Notes: a model not told the origin generated them from the letters alone. Shown: positions 21,272 to 34,228, counted from the first letter of the stretch. The stretch: 64,000 nucleotides of DNA from Peromyscus leucopus (GCF_004664715.2 NC_051071.1:8745410-8809409), one strand, 5' to 3'. Numbers and translations: made by a program.

Positions 21272-24200
21272 TTTTCATTATCTCGTCTGACTTCCTATAT
21301 TTTACAATAGCTACATATATGTCTCTTTGAAGTCTTACTAAATACCCTCCTTCAATAAAGAAACTAAGCAAAGGAGGGGGAGAACCAAGTAGATGGGTCA
21401 GGAAGCCTTATCTCATCACATAAAATTTCTTAGCAGCATTTTAAAAAGACTCAGAAAGACCTCTGCAAATGATGAGGGGCAGAGAAAACCTTGATACTCT
21501 GCCTCCTTCCACCGTTGCAGAAAAAGTTGAGTGTGCGCGCCTCAATTGTGGAGGGATGCTCTTGTCAGCCGTTCCCACGGTGGCCTGGGCAGGATTACCC
21601 TTCTCAGGTTTAGAGACATCTGGAGAGTCTTTCCTGTCTTGAAGATTGATTGTTCTCTTGACACACACGTCAAAGTAGAAACAACTGGAGCTTCCCCTTT
21701 CGTGACCACTTGGGGATGAAGGAAAGATGACATTTGGGGATTAAGACATTTGATACTGTGTGGAGGAGGTCCTTGTTACATTCTAACCATTTTCCCTCTT
21801 TCTCTCTGTTGGATGTGACACCCTATGGTTACACAGCAGACTCACTTCTGGGAGAAATGCCCATTAAAATACCTCAGTGTGATGTTTTGGTATCCTTCCT
21901 CCTTCTAGCCAGAAAAAAAGCATATTTCTAGATTTGTTCCAAATGGTTCCATCCAGAATGTTATAATAATGAAGATTGTAACTGCTGTAGTCTCTGCAGT
22001 TTATCAGTACCGGGGAGTGTGAGCAACAGTTGATATTTGCAAGGTGACTTCAGTCACAGCTGTTTGTTGTTGTTTGTTTGTTTTTCCTTGTGATGCTTCT
22101 GTCAAATGACTAAGTTCCACATTATTTGGGGCTTAGGGTAATGTCTAGTCTTTCCTTAGATATTGCTTTAATTTCCAGTTTTTAAAACTGGTTAAATATA
22201 AACAAGTAAATTTGAGATTGAGCTAGTAAGTTGAATTTTTGCTTTCATGTTAAGGGATTTACTTTAGAGATAAGCCTAGTTCTTATTTAAAAAACAACAA
22301 TATTTTAAGGAACAGTCCTGATTCCTAGAAAACTGAGAGGTAAAGAGATGTCACAGACACTTACACAGCCACCTCCATTATAGTCTCCCACCAAAGTAGG
22401 ATGTGGGTTAAAATGGAGAACCCTATACTGACAGTTAAGGACAAGTAGGGCCTTATTTTAAAGATCATTACCCTTGATTGGCAGCACACTCCTCCCCATG
22501 ATGCTTCTTGGCCCAATCCTGTAGTCAATGAACCTTTGGCCTGTTACAACTCTAGGCACAGGGGACGTATAGGGTGGGGAGGAATCATCTCTGCATGAAT
22601 GGTATGCACATAGGCAAATCTGTCCCACTGCATGACGATACTTGCTTGCATCAAAGGTATATTTTTAAGACAAGAGAAGGAAATAAAAATGAGAAAAATA
22701 TCTGTTTTAATTTGATTATTTCAGGTTAATTTGTTGGTCCTTAGCTAGGATGATAAAGGCAAAGAGGCCCCACCTATTCTATTAAGTTTTATTGAGCCAA
22801 AAAGTGAAATGGGTTTAGATGAAGTTGATGGGCTTTATGATTGGCCCCAGGGGCTTAGGAAGCCTGGGTTAGGAGACTCTAACCTCTCTCTGTCTCAGGT
22901 TGAGGGAGAGGAGTCACAGCTAAGCTTAACATGAGAGGTTGCATTTGAGTGAGAGATAATTGATTGGGGCAGAGTGAGAAGGAAAACTGGTGTTGTTGGC
23001 AGAGGTACCAAGTTAGTGAAGTCTATAGTCCAGAAGGACAATGTGCCCACAGACTGAGTCAAGCTGTTCAACAGTGCTCCAGGACCAAAGAAAAAGGGCA
23101 AGGTGAGAGGAAGCCGATTATCAGGCAGCTGTTCTCTGCCACAGGGAGAGTTAGGAGCCTTTCCTGTGTCTGAAGGTCTCCAGCACAGGGCCAGCACAGA
23201 GCTCTTCCTTAACTGGACCACTACTTCAATTCCTTTACACTTGGAAGCGCTGCTGGGTATTTGTCAACCTGATGGTGTTGAAGGTGTTTTCTCTGATGAG
23301 TGGACAAGTCGAATTCTTTAGAGAGATGCTGCCTGACCCATATGGCCCACTGACAGTTTGACAGTTGACAGCTTTTAGTCAGACTAGAGTCACTTAAGCT
23401 GCTTACCCATCCTGAGGCAAGCACGCGGCCAGAGCCCGGACTTCACATCATTCTGGCTGTCTTAATTGGGCACTAATTAAATGTTTTGGCTGGAAACCTC
23501 TCCTTGCCATGGCTGAATGGACTCATTTGAGGCCAGTATTTCAGGGAAACATCTTGTTAGGCTGATCTGATCCCGTTTAAAGAGGAAATGCACACACTCC
23601 ATTTGTTCCTTCCTATTTTTACCTAGGGATTTATCTGTTTTTCTACCTAAAAATTTGTAAAAATTTTTAAAAAGGTTGTTTATACATGCATATGTTTATG
23701 TATATATGTATATGCATGCATATTCATGTATATATAATGTACCAGGTATTTAATTAGGTCCTTATATGCACCCAGATCCACATTCTTACATGTATACATA
23801 CAGACATAAACATTCACCACTCACACCACTCAGGGTAGGGGGCCCTTGGGAAGCCAGGGTCTATGCTTACATAGGTAGATGTGACATCTAAATGTTGTTT
23901 AACAGTTAGTATTAATCATTAATTGATATGCTGGCTGCTAATTTCTGTACTTATGACAAAACTGTAAACAAAACATATCAGAAATTTCCTGTAAGATGTC
24001 AGAGCAGTGCTAGAGATAAGGGTGACATATCTCTCTTCCTAGGGGGTTCACACATGCATGGATGGACTGAGCTGTGGTCCATCTTTTCTCAGCCATTGCA
24101 TCTGAGAAGTGTCTCTCAATAAATAGAACACTGTAAACAGCAAATTGTTCATGACCCAGGGGATACTCTTTAGTCTGCATCATAACAGATAACCGCAAGG

Positions 24201-24829
24201 GCAGCAGTGTGAACAGTGGGTGCAACAGATGCACAGAGGGGAAGACTCCAAATGCACTGTGCATCTGCAGGCCTCCAGGGGCTGATGGCTGATCATACAG
24301 TCACTAAAGGCATCGCAGAAGACTGCCATAGATGGAACAAAACAGTGATTTCTTCAGAAACTCCCCTGCTTTCTAAAACTGCACCTCTCCTATGATTTTG
24401 CTTTTCTGGTAAGATAAACCTATGGATGTAACTTTTTTTCATAAAATAATGATAGTATTATTATATTAAGAAATAACATGAAAATTGAGATTTGTGAAAG
24501 TTAAAATTAATTCCTAAATTATAGTTTTCTATGAGGAAATTGAATGAAATAATAGGGTTTAAAGGTGATTTCTTCTCTGGAAAAGGAAAAATAAGAGGTG
24601 CCACAGTTCATATGTCTTCAACTCTTTCAATTATCTTAATGTGCACTAATATGTATTATATTTGGTAAGTATAGGTTTATAAAGACAGAACTCTCATCAA
24701 TGAGCTATTCTTGCATGCATTTGCATTTAGTTATGAAGGAGTAACTTGTTTGTGATCAACAATGATAAAACAGCCCAGTTTCCAAGAAAAAAAGCTGCTG
24801 TATCTGAACTAAAGTAGATATTCACTGCC
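21272..24829. other. unassigned noncoding sequence
   Basis: About 3.5 kb with no recognised SINE or LTR. TTTG-rich tract at about 22066-22085 and a TATG/TATA-rich tract at about 23683-23745. A POU octamer ATTTGCAT lies near 24720. The 108-codon minus frame at 22895-23221 has no recognisable domain. Confidence 0.45.
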
Positions 24830-25110
24830 TTGTATGTATGAGCCTATGTATACCTGTGTGTGTGTATGTGTGCATGTGTGTGTGCATATGCATGCCTGTG
24901 TGTGTGAGCATATTTATGCCTATGTCTCTGTGTGTATGTGTGTGTGTGCATATGCATGCCTGTGTGTATGTGAGCATATGCGTGCCTATGTCTCTCTCTC
25001 TCTCTCTGTATGTGTGTGTGTGTGTGTGTGTTTGTGCGTGCACGCGTGCGTGCACGTGCACTGTGCCTGTGTGCAGTTATGGGGGGCATGCTTTTGTGCG
25101 TGTGTGTAGG
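24830..25110 (+). repeat. compound TG/CT microsatellite with internal 64-bp duplication
   Basis: TG-rich sequence mixed with 'gcatatgcatgcctgtg' motifs. A unit starting 'tgtgcatatgcatgcctg' at 24881 repeats at 24945 (64 bp). (CT)n follows at about 24991-25006, then (TG)10 at 25011-25030, then a 29-bp perfect alternating pyrimidine/purine block at 25033-25061. Frames of 75-97 codons in four reading frames are repeat artefacts. Confidence 0.92.
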
Positions 25111-27254
25111 TCTCAAGGACATTAAAGTATATGTCAAGCTTTCTAATACTTACTTAATGAGGAATGTTTTCCTTCATGTTTTGGTTCAACCTTCCCCCTT
25201 CATTCCCACTTCTCTGTCCTTGTTGTTGTTGTTCTGAGTGATGATTCTGTGTGTTCTTTTCCTACTTAAAATTTAAAGAGTTACATTTGGGAGAGGAACA
25301 ATGCAGGGAAAGGGAACCCTGGAGTGTGTCTGATGTGATGGTTCTCCTCTGTGCCACCATTTTTCCTCCCGCTGTGGGAGCGCTAAATGATAATGGCTGT
25401 TGCCTTCCTGAATGAGGCCTACACAGTCTCCAGCTGGGAGCATGTGATCAGTTTTTATGTTTGATTTTTGCACACAAGTATACTACTGCAGCATGTCCAC
25501 AAACTACCTCACAAATGCTTACAGGGACGATTGGGACTTAGTGGATCAAACCTTAAACAAACACCACCAAGTAATTGTATTTTTTAAAAGTCCTGTGGTT
25601 TTTTTTTTTTTTTTGAAAGGCATGTGCTTTTTTGAACCCAGAATTTTAAAATAATTCACCTTATATTTAATAGTTAGGTACAGTCAGATAACCAGTCCTC
25701 AATAAATTTACCTTCTAGGTGTTTTAGTATGGGAATAGTTGCACAAAAGAAGATACACTCTGATACAGTGATTAACTGTGGCTGCAATTATGCAATGGGT
25801 TGATTTGCTTATGGAAAATATCCACTAATCTACCCTCCGTCAATGTCATCTAAAGACGGGGTCTCATAAGCTCTAATTTTAACTCCAGATCTTTCTGGAA
25901 GTAGCATACTACTACATATATATGATCCTGAGTTTAGTAATGTATTTTGGCAATATTTTAATCTTAGATGTCAGAGCATTATATATTAATGTCTTTCCTA
26001 TAAGAGACAGTATGTGTTTTTACTGTTAATATGTTGAAATTCGTGATATGGCTATGTGTCCTTCAAACCAGTTAGTCTGAATTTTTAAAAAGATGTTTTT
26101 AAAACAAAAGCAAATTTGAGTATATTGATATTCTAAAATCTCACTAATATCTTTTATAGTGTCTATGAGGTACCAAAACATGTGCATTTCTCTCTGGCTC
26201 ACTGATCAGCGAAGAAGAAGGGGAAGGGGGTCATAAAGGGATACTCTAGAAAATGAAGGGGAAAACTTTTTTGTTTGTTTGCCTGTTTTTAGTGGTAAAA
26301 TGTCCTAATGTTTACAGTGGCTTCGAGATTGGGGGAGAGGCATATTGTTTGTGAATATGTGAGAAAGACCTGCACTCATATCAAAACAAACAAGCCTACT
26401 TCCATGCAGAGTTCTACTTTTTAAACCCATTTGACCTGTAAGCTCCAGTCAGGAAGAAGAACATTCTGCATCTTGTGTGCTCCATTTTCTTTCTCTAGAA
26501 TAAAGCTAGAAACACAGGGCAGGGGTAGTATATTTTGTGGAAGTCAAGATCTCAAGTTTTCCAACAAAGTGGGGAAACAAAGTCAAGCATTTCATTTCTC
26601 ATTTGGCTTTTTGAGCTGTGGCTTAAATGTGTTCCTGCACATGGTTAAAAATAGAGACAGTCTAGTTCTGGAGTGGCTGATAGCAGAAATATGACTGTAG
26701 GTTACCTTTACGTCCCAAATGACCCTTCCTAGGGGCCTTTCTTTTTCCTTGTAGAAATTTGGTATTTCCTGAGTATCCTGGCCATGGACAGTTTTTAGTT
26801 GTGTCCTTATTGGGGGTGACAATACTAAATCACTGTCGACATTCTGTCGTCATCTTTATGGTGAGTCAGTACAATCCCAAGGTGATGGATGAATTCTGGA
26901 GGGGGACAGGACAGCAGTTAGTCATTCAAACTTCTGCAGAGATCATGGAGACAATTTAACACTGCTTCTGCGAACTCGCTCATCAGTGTTCTTGAAAAAG
27001 AACACGAGTCATTCACATAAACACTGAATGTAAAATGTCCGGGCACTGGCAATTGTTTCCATCTCTGCTGTGGGTTTTCATGACCTAGTAACTAGTGTCT
27101 CTCTCCTTCTATGCACCCACCCCCTCACATGTGTGTAAATTACACCCGCTGAATATATTTGTTAAGAGTATCTCTATGTATACATGTACTAAGTGTATAT
27201 AAAATGTCCATTTAGATATATAAATCTGCACACAAACTATACATTAAATACACA
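25111..27254. other. unassigned noncoding sequence
   Basis: A T16 run at 25599-25614. No SINE recognised. ORFs up to 87 codons (26431-26694) without recognisable features. Confidence 0.45.
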
Positions 27255-27610
27255 GCAATCCTCTTTATCCACGGTTTAATTTTCTGTAATGTCAGTTATT
27301 GTGGTCAAGTGTGTCATCAAAGCTTTTAAAGGAAGATTCCAGGACTAACGTCAGTTTTAAATTGCTGCTCTCTGTTCTGAGCAGCATGGTAAGTTTTACA
27401 CCATCTTTGATCTTGCCCAATCCTACCTGGGACATCACTCATTCCTTCGTCCATCTTCTGTGCTGTATGCACTACCTCCCACCAGTCAGTTACTAGCAGC
27501 CTCCCCTATTCTCAGATCTCCTGTCTCAATAGTGCAGGAATTGTTTTCCTGTTTTACTTAATAGTGGCTCCAGAGCAAAAACAATGATCCCTGTGATTCA
27601 CATGTGCCCA
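27255..27610 (+). mobile_element. Tigger/pogo-like DNA transposon remnant
   Basis: The block order 'cctctttatccacggttta', 'gtcagttattgtggtcaa', 'aggaagattccaggacta', 'ttttaaattgctgctctctg', 'tctgagcagcatggtaag', 'gggacatcactcattccttc', 'ccaccagtcagttactagc' matches the 5' region of a mammalian TcMar-Tigger-type element. It ends at the point where the family's transposase begins: 'agtggctccagagcaaaaac' sits where the ATG would be, with the start codon lost (GTG). All CpGs of the family have decayed. Only the 5' part remains. Family assignment is from memory. Confidence 0.7.
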
Positions 27611-28028
27611 ACTGATGCTGGGCAGTGCTCCATTTCATTGAAAAAGTGAAAGGTCTGGACTTAATATGGAAAGAAAAAAAATGTATGTAAGATTTATGCT
27701 AAGTTATGGTTTATCTCTTATGCTTAATCTATAAATTAAACTTTATCATAGAAGTATAAGAAAGTAGCATGTATGGGTTCTGGTATTATTCTCAGTGTTA
27801 GGTATCCACTGATGCACATGGAAAGCCTGGTACACAGATAAAGGGGATTATAGTACATTACTTACCATATGTTCTATGTTAACTAAATATGTTAGTTATA
27901 TATATGTTAATACATGGGCATCTTTTCTTCAAGGAGCTCATTATGATTTTCATGTTTTGTCCTTGTTTTTTATAGTACTCGAGAGTGGACCCGGGGCCAG
28001 TTACCTCTATCAGTTCTTTACATTTGAC
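27611..28028. other. unassigned noncoding sequence
   Basis: AT-rich with an A-run at about 27672-27680. It may contain further decayed transposon sequence continuing from the left, but nothing is recognisable. Confidence 0.4.
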
Positions 28029-28122
28029 TTTGAGACAGTCTCAGTGCTTAGGCTGGCCTGAACTCATAATCTTCCTGTCTCAGTTTCCAGAGTAGTTGAG
28101 ATTATAGGTACACATCACTGTG
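28029..28122 (-). mobile_element. old B1-type SINE, partial
   Basis: 'tttgagacagtctcagtgct', 'ggctggcctgaactcataat', and 'gagattataggtacacatca' are the minus-strand B1 landmarks. The usual middle section is shortened. Followed by an A/G-rich tract at 28131-28168 which is on the wrong side to be its tail. Confidence 0.75.
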
Positions 28123-28130
28123 AAAGTGTT

Positions 28131-28168
28131 TTAAAAAAAGAAGGAGAAGAAAAGAAAAGAAAAAAGGA
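28131..28168 (+). repeat. A/G-rich simple sequence
   Basis: Homopurine tract of AAAAG and GGAG words about 38 bp long. Confidence 0.85.
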
Positions 28169-30470
28169 GGCTGGTTGGAATAGACAAAGAAGGATTGTGA
28201 GGAGCAATTGAATCTATCTATGATATGATGAGTGCAATTACATATTCTTTCTTTGATCTATTTCTGTCACACATTCAGTGTGGATGGTAGTGTTTTACTT
28301 CCCTTAGCTGGCATTCCCAGGCAGTCACCATAGAGCAGGTATTTTGTGCTTTGCAACTAGAGGCAGCCAAAGCAGGGCAGCCATGATCCCGAGGAGCTGC
28401 CTGAATGCCCCCTCCAGAGCACCTTTCCAAAGAGTGAAGAAAAGACCAAAGGGATGGCTTAGAGAGCTTTGGTAGAGCAGAAGATACTCCTTGGAAGGTG
28501 GAGCTGAACACACCTAGAGAACAAAGCCAGCTGCTTGCAGTCTTTGTAGAGATGAGCAGGAAAACTGCATTCTGTTCAGATGCCATGAGCCTGGGCCCAT
28601 GGGCCATGTGGGAAGAAACAACTGACAGCATCCCCGTACTCTTCATTTAAGAGCTGTTGTGTGTCCCGAAACTCAGACTGATCACATTTGTTGTCATGAA
28701 TTTACCTTTCAGCTTTCATTAGCTTTGGGCCAGGAAGGCACAGCTCATTGTATTTTCTGGCCTCACATTGTCCTTTCATTTTTGTGACTGGTTTGGGGCT
28801 CCATGGTGCTGGTTTGGCTCCTTTTTAACTAATCCGAGACTCACAGTTTGGGGATGACTCGCTGAAGTGTTAGTGTTGGAAAGTCCTAAGCTGACTCTTT
28901 CAGATTCTACCTCCTTTACCAAGTGCCCCTTCCCTCCCCAACGAAACCCAGCTTCCAAAGCTGTTATTTCCACAGGTTAAAGTAAAGTTGAATCCCTGCC
29001 TCCGAAGAATTTGATGTGTTGTAGGGAGTCATTTTAGATTTTATCATCCAAATCCTTTTGATGTAGACAGATGATAGTGGCTTTTAGATCTTTTCAATTA
29101 ATCTATTTAGAAATTCTTTAATATATCCATAAACTGAGAACAACCAACCAACCGATCTACTACAAAGGTCCAGATTTTTTAATCTGGGTCTACCACCACT
29201 GTTTCCCAATTAAACAGCCCAAAGAGGCAGGCCTTAGAATGGATTAATGACCTGCAAAATTTCATTTAAACATAGCCATTCTTGAGTTTTATTAGTGGAA
29301 AAATACAAACTGGTCTGTGGTCATGGATTATTACAGATTCACTCCAGACTGCTGATTTGAACTCTGATGAACCTGTGACACTCTCCATTAAGCCTCCAAA
29401 TGAGCTTTCTCTTAATTGAGGAGTAGGATGAGAAGGTAAACTCATGGCTAAGGATAACAGATTTGTAAAGCATTTCTTTACTTTGGACAATGTTGAAACA
29501 CATTTTGATGTGCATGGAGGCAGTGAACAGATGAGTGGGGATAGAACTGAGTTCATTTATTAGCCCCACTCTATTCCATGCCATATATACAAGGGAATTT
29601 TAGAATCTAAATATAGTACACAAGGAAGGTAACATTATAGCCATTTTTAGAAGACAAAATTGCTTTCAGGAAGATTAAATGGCAAGTGCCAAGTGAAATT
29701 GTGAACAGTAACTGTATGACTGAAGCAAACATATTTTATAGATACATTCAGAGCAGAGATCTACATATTATGAAGGAACTGGACATTAATTTTGCACTTT
29801 GGGGGGGTGATAGTTTACTAGAGAAAAACAATCTAAACACAAGATCCATACAAAATATCTATAGTTGTAAACTATAATCAGTATTGCAAGGACCAACCCC
29901 TGGTGTTCTCACTAAGGAGGTTTGTGTCACTGGATTGTTGGAACATCTAAGTAGGGACCTGAAAATGAAGGAAATATCATTCTGGTTCAGAGTGGAAGTG
30001 ATAGATGCTGTTTGTGATATGTGACTAGCCATTGGTCATGCCCTAAGTGGGAGCTGCTTACTGGCAAGTGTGGCCAGAACATAATGCTTGAGGGCTAGTG
30101 AGATAGAGACAGAAAATAGTCAAGCACCAGATTTTTATAGTTTTGTATTCTGTGACATGGGTTTAGATTTCCATCTAACATGTGAAGGAGTATAACTGAA
30201 GCTGGATAGTATAAGTAGATATAAGTTTAATAAAATCATACCTGTGTCTGCAGGAAGTAAACTGGAGAGTTTCTTTAGTATCTAGATAATTCAATAAATA
30301 TTTTGAAATCACAATTGCATGGGTCTGTTTAAATCGATTGAAGGGACGAGTTTATGAATAGCTGTATTTGTGACTATGTGGCTTTAAAGGGAAAATTAAT
30401 TATTGGTAGCCATTATTAAAGAGAGAAAAGCCTACCAAAATGCTCTGCCAAAAATATAATTATTGTTATT
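28169..30470. other. unassigned, repeat-poor noncoding sequence
   Basis: No recognised repeat in about 2.3 kb. The 123-codon minus frame at 28275-28646 was considered and rejected. A G7 run occurs near 29802. Confidence 0.45.
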
Positions 30471-30589
30471 TTGAGGGTGTAGTGTTGAATCACAGGCTTG
30501 CTATGCAGCACAGGATGGCCTGGAATTCATTACTCTCCATCCTCAACTTCTTGAATGATGAGATTACAGGCATGTGCCACCATGACATT
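30471..30589 (-). mobile_element. old B1-type SINE
   Basis: Diverged complement of B1: 'cttgctatgcagcacaggat', 'ggcctggaattcattactct', 'gagattacaggcatgtgcca'. The T-rich left end represents the poly(A) tail. Confidence 0.8.
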
Positions 30590-30654
30590 CTGAGAAAATT
30601 TTATAATATGGTTCTATAAATATTTTATGTTATAAATACGAAATTTACATCACA

Positions 30655-31245
30655 TACTTTATATTATTTATTCTTGTCAATTTCATACATGCATAAAATG
30701 TGTCTTGATCCTATCCATCTCTAGGTTACTCTTTCCATTCCATTCAGACAGCTACCAACATGTCCTCTTTCCACATTCAGGTCCTCTTTTTTCAGAATTT
30801 GTTCCCTAATTCACCAGCTGGGATCAGTGCAGCAGTGCTGCTCTCTGAAGCGCTGGCCCTGTGTGATGTGATCTTGTCTTGTGCAGGTCATGTGATGTGC
30901 ATATGGAGAAGACAGCATCTCACAGAACTCTTCCCATCCTCTGGCTGTTAAATCCTTACCACCGCATCTTCCATGATGTTCTGATGCTCCTGAGCCTTGA
31001 GGCAAGAGGGGCAGGTAGATAGAGATGTCCTATTTGGGGCTGAGCACCCAACAATGACTTATATCCATACTTTGAACCATTATGAGTCTCTTCCTTAACT
31101 GATGCCTACCGCAGAAAGAAACTTCTTTGGCTAAGTTGAGAACAACAGTGATCTACGTTTGTAAATACAAACATTTAGTAGGCCCTGTGGCAACATGTCC
31201 ACTTAGTGAAACAACAGGAGACTTACTATAACTTTTTGTGTTATT
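30655..31245 (-). mobile_element. Lx-type L1 3' end
   Basis: On the minus strand this is rodent L1 3' UTR. Recognisable blocks on the plus strand are 'cacattcaggtcctcttttt', 'catctcacagaactcttccc', 'gatagagatgtcctatttgg', 'gctgagcacccaacaatgac', 'accattatgagtctcttcct', and 'ggcaacatgtccacttagtg'. The AT-rich left end is the A-rich tail. It is 5'-truncated, with no ORF2 sequence recognised, and is substantially diverged. The poly-T/Cys frames here are not coding. Confidence 0.8.
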
Positions 31246-31735
31246 TTCTACTCTGCTGTGATACTTAAGATGGTTGAGCTTTTCAGAACTATCTGCTTAA
31301 ATTAAATATGCTTCTTTTTTAGAAATCTTGACTTTCCTTAAATTAAAGATTCCTAATGCTGAATATCTAATGACTTGCAAAATAATTCTAGAGAAAAGAG
31401 AGCAAGAGCTGAAAATGTGCCTCTAATCCGGTTTTCAGATTCATACTTGCGGCCAATCAGTTAGATGTGCTTGCCAGTACATATAGGATGCATTTAAAGA
31501 TTTTTAGTACTTTCCTCACTAAATAGCAGGGTGTTAGGCTGTAATAATTACAAGGTATATATTGGTGGTTTATGAAGCTATTGCTACCATAGTGCATGCA
31601 TATTCAGCTGCATAGAAAGTTGGGCAAAACACCTCATGGTCTGCTCAGCTTCTTGTCCCATAAGAACCTTTATTAATAAAAGGAAACAACTGAATTGATG
31701 GGTTCATGAATGATCATGTAATGTTCTGCTTCATT
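31246..31735. other. unassigned noncoding sequence
   Basis: AT-rich, no repeat recognised; could include further decayed L1 sequence from the element to the left. Confidence 0.4.
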
Positions 31736-31975
31736 CTCAATGCAACTCCTCAAATTCATATGCTAGAAATAGAATTCCCTCTGTGCAGTACTGGGAGGTG
31801 TAGCCTAACAAGCTGTTTGGGTCATGAGAGCTCTGTATTCACCAATGAATTAATGCTGCCATAAAAGGGGTGCATCTGCTCCCCTCTGTCACACACAGGC
31901 ACAAGCAGAAGACCCTGGGGTCAGGGGCTGGTGCCTGACCTTAGACCTTCCTGTCTCCACATCTGAACAACAACC
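31736..31975 (+). mobile_element. MST/MLT1-like MaLR LTR remnant
   Basis: Ordered blocks 'caaattcatatgctagaaat', 'ctgggaggtgtagcctaaca', 'gggtcatgagagctctgtat', 'gaattaatgctgccataaaa' 'ggggtgcatctgctcc', then 'accttagaccttcctgtctc'. These follow the layout of ERVL-MaLR LTRs, including the TATAAA-like 'cataaaagggg'. This class predates rodents. The 5' TG and 3' CA ends are not clear. Confidence 0.68.
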
Positions 31976-32412
31976 TTCTCCTCAGCGTGAATCACCCCAT
32001 GTCCAGCATATTGTTACACCAGTACAAAACGGCTATCCCGCCCTCCTCCATTGGTATCCCAAGAATAACTACCTAAATTTCTCTGCACACTTGCTGCACT
32101 CTCAGGCTTTGATGCCACCTATCTTATCTTTCTTTCTTTTTTTGTTTAATCTAAGAAAATGTACTAAGGTCTAAAAGCATATTTTTACAATGATAATACA
32201 AGTTACGATAAAAATGTTTAGGTATAAAACATTGGATTAATCAAGATACAATAGACAACAATTTCTCCAAATTTGCCAAATACTAATGGACTAGATATTG
32301 TTAATGTAATCCTTACTTGATAATTTTTCTTATTGCATAGATTTTCACTATGTTAGGGTTAAAAACCTCAGCTTTTTATTATACCAATCTTATCTTTCAA
32401 AGAACCCTGCCT
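31976..32412. other. unassigned noncoding sequence
   Basis: Contains a TTTC-rich tract near 32126-32145 and AT-rich sequence. It may include the decayed 3' end of the MaLR LTR. Confidence 0.4.
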
Positions 32413-32848
32413 TGTAGGGAGCAGAGGAAGCCCTGAGTGAGTGAAGTCCTGAGTGAATTTGTATTTTGACGTGTGTAATGCCTGTCAAGGACTCTAGAAC
32501 CAATTTTGCCATGGCAAATTGGCAAAGCCAGGTTCTAGAGCGGTGGCAATGCTTTCCTTAGAAGTCCACGTATGAATGTTTATGAATGGTTGATTAGTGT
32601 GTGCCGAGATCAGCAACTGCAGCCTCCTCTTCCTGGGCATTCACAACCTGAGACTGCTGACCCACAGAGACAAAGTAACTCCTCCCATGTGCTGTACCTA
32701 ATCAACATATTGGGGTTCTAGGTAGCATTGGTTGGAGAACCCCCTCAATCCCAGCTACATTATATGTATATCTGTATGTCTGTCCTTTCTTCCTTTCCTC
32801 ACAGCCCCTAGCCAGGGTCCCTGGACTCAAGCTGCATGAGTCAAGGCA
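32413..32848 (+). mobile_element. rodent ERV-type LTR (LTR family 3, copy B)
   Basis: Begins TGTAGGGAGCAGAGGAAG and ends CA, with 'gtgaagtcctgagtgaattt', 'aaattggcaaagccaggttc', 'gcattcacaacctgagactg', 'tgctgtacctaatcaacata', and 'agcccctagccagggtccct'. Flanks are CTGCCT (32407-32412) and CTTCCT (32849-32854), a 5/6 match that may be a target duplication with one later substitution. Related to 18010-18560. No internal viral coding sequence is attached. Confidence 0.65.
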
Positions 32849-34228
32849 CTTCCTGAAACCTGAAATTTCTTTTTGGGTAAGTTAGACTATATTCTTGTTT
32901 TAGATTTTGTGAGCACCATGGTATTCATCACAGCTGAGAGTTTACAATTATTTGCTCTCTTGCTTGATGAATATCTGCTTTGTGAGCTCTCTAAGGTTGA
33001 CAGCAATATGTTTGTCTGCTTAATGGCATCCAGCACACATGAGGGCAGCCAAGCAGAGGCAGTTGACATCTCTATCAATAACCCGATAAAATAGCATTTT
33101 AAAGATTTTTTTTCTCACCAAGATTAAGTTTATTGGGAAATATATCATGTTATTAAAATGTTATACAAATGTCTTCCCATTTTTCAGATACATAAACTAA
33201 AGCCATGACCAAGATTTTTAGCCGTTACTTTCAGTATCTTGTCTATGACTTCTATTCAGAAATTCATGTTACATCATAACCCTGTACATGCTTGATATAT
33301 GTATACACATATATATGTAAGAATAAAGGTTCATGGAAAACTATTATGCAGTAAAGACTTCCAATTTCTTGTAAAAACGATGCTGAGCACGAACCCCTTA
33401 ACTGATTGTACCTTCCACTAATGGGTTATGATGGGATATTTGAAAAGCACTTAGATAAATTGTTCTAATCAGGATTCTTACCCATTACAAAATAAATTAC
33501 TCAAAATTTAAATCACTCAAAATACCCACCCATTGATGGTATTATACATGCTTTTTATTTTCTCCTGTGTGCTACTCTGTATTGCCCTGCTTTTTGTTTT
33601 TGTTTTTTTAACAACTGAGTTTATTACATTTGTAATAAGAGTAGGGAAATAATAAAGTTCTTTCCAAGTTATTGCTTTATTGCTGCTTAGATACATATAT
33701 TTTGAATTCTAAAGTTGAAATCTTTGCTTCTCTCGCTCAACTTACATTAGTCTTATTTCACAAAGATTCCTCCTCTTTGAGTGTTTTCTATGAAGAATTT
33801 CCACAAAAACAGTTTTACTAGGACCTTGGCGAAGACTCACTCACTCCTATCCAATGTCCGTCATGTCCTGTGCGGTGCACTGCTGTCCAGAGAATGTGCT
33901 GCCTTTCCAGTATGTATAGGAGGCGGTGCCTTGAGCTGTTTGTGTTTAACATTGTTTGTTAGGATCATTATCAACATAGTAATGTTATTAATAGCATTGT
34001 CAGAAACAACAGCGGCCACCAAGATAACAGCCTTAACAACAGTGGCATTTACAGTATGCCATTATATTAATTATCACAATGGATATGACAGGCTGTGCCT
34101 AAGAATTCACACTAGTGCATGGTTTGTGATTTTAAACTCAAAAGGAAAATTAGAGATTATATCAATCTCAACATCCTCTTGCTTCCATGTGCCTCCCTCT
34201 TTTTCTGAAAAAACAAAAACAAAAACAA
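32849..34228. other. unassigned noncoding sequence
   Basis: AT-rich. A TTTTG tract lies near 33595-33610. The 151-codon frame at 33781-34236 runs into an A-rich stretch and is not accepted as a gene. Short AAC-rich sequence at about 34210-34228 precedes the L1 target site. Confidence 0.45.

Noticed and set aside
24822..25137. Six overlapping ORFs on both strands
   Set aside because: All are readings of the TG/CT microsatellite.
28275..28646. 123-codon minus-strand ORF
   Set aside because: No recognisable family; a second overlapping minus frame is also open, indicating stop-poor GC-rich sequence.
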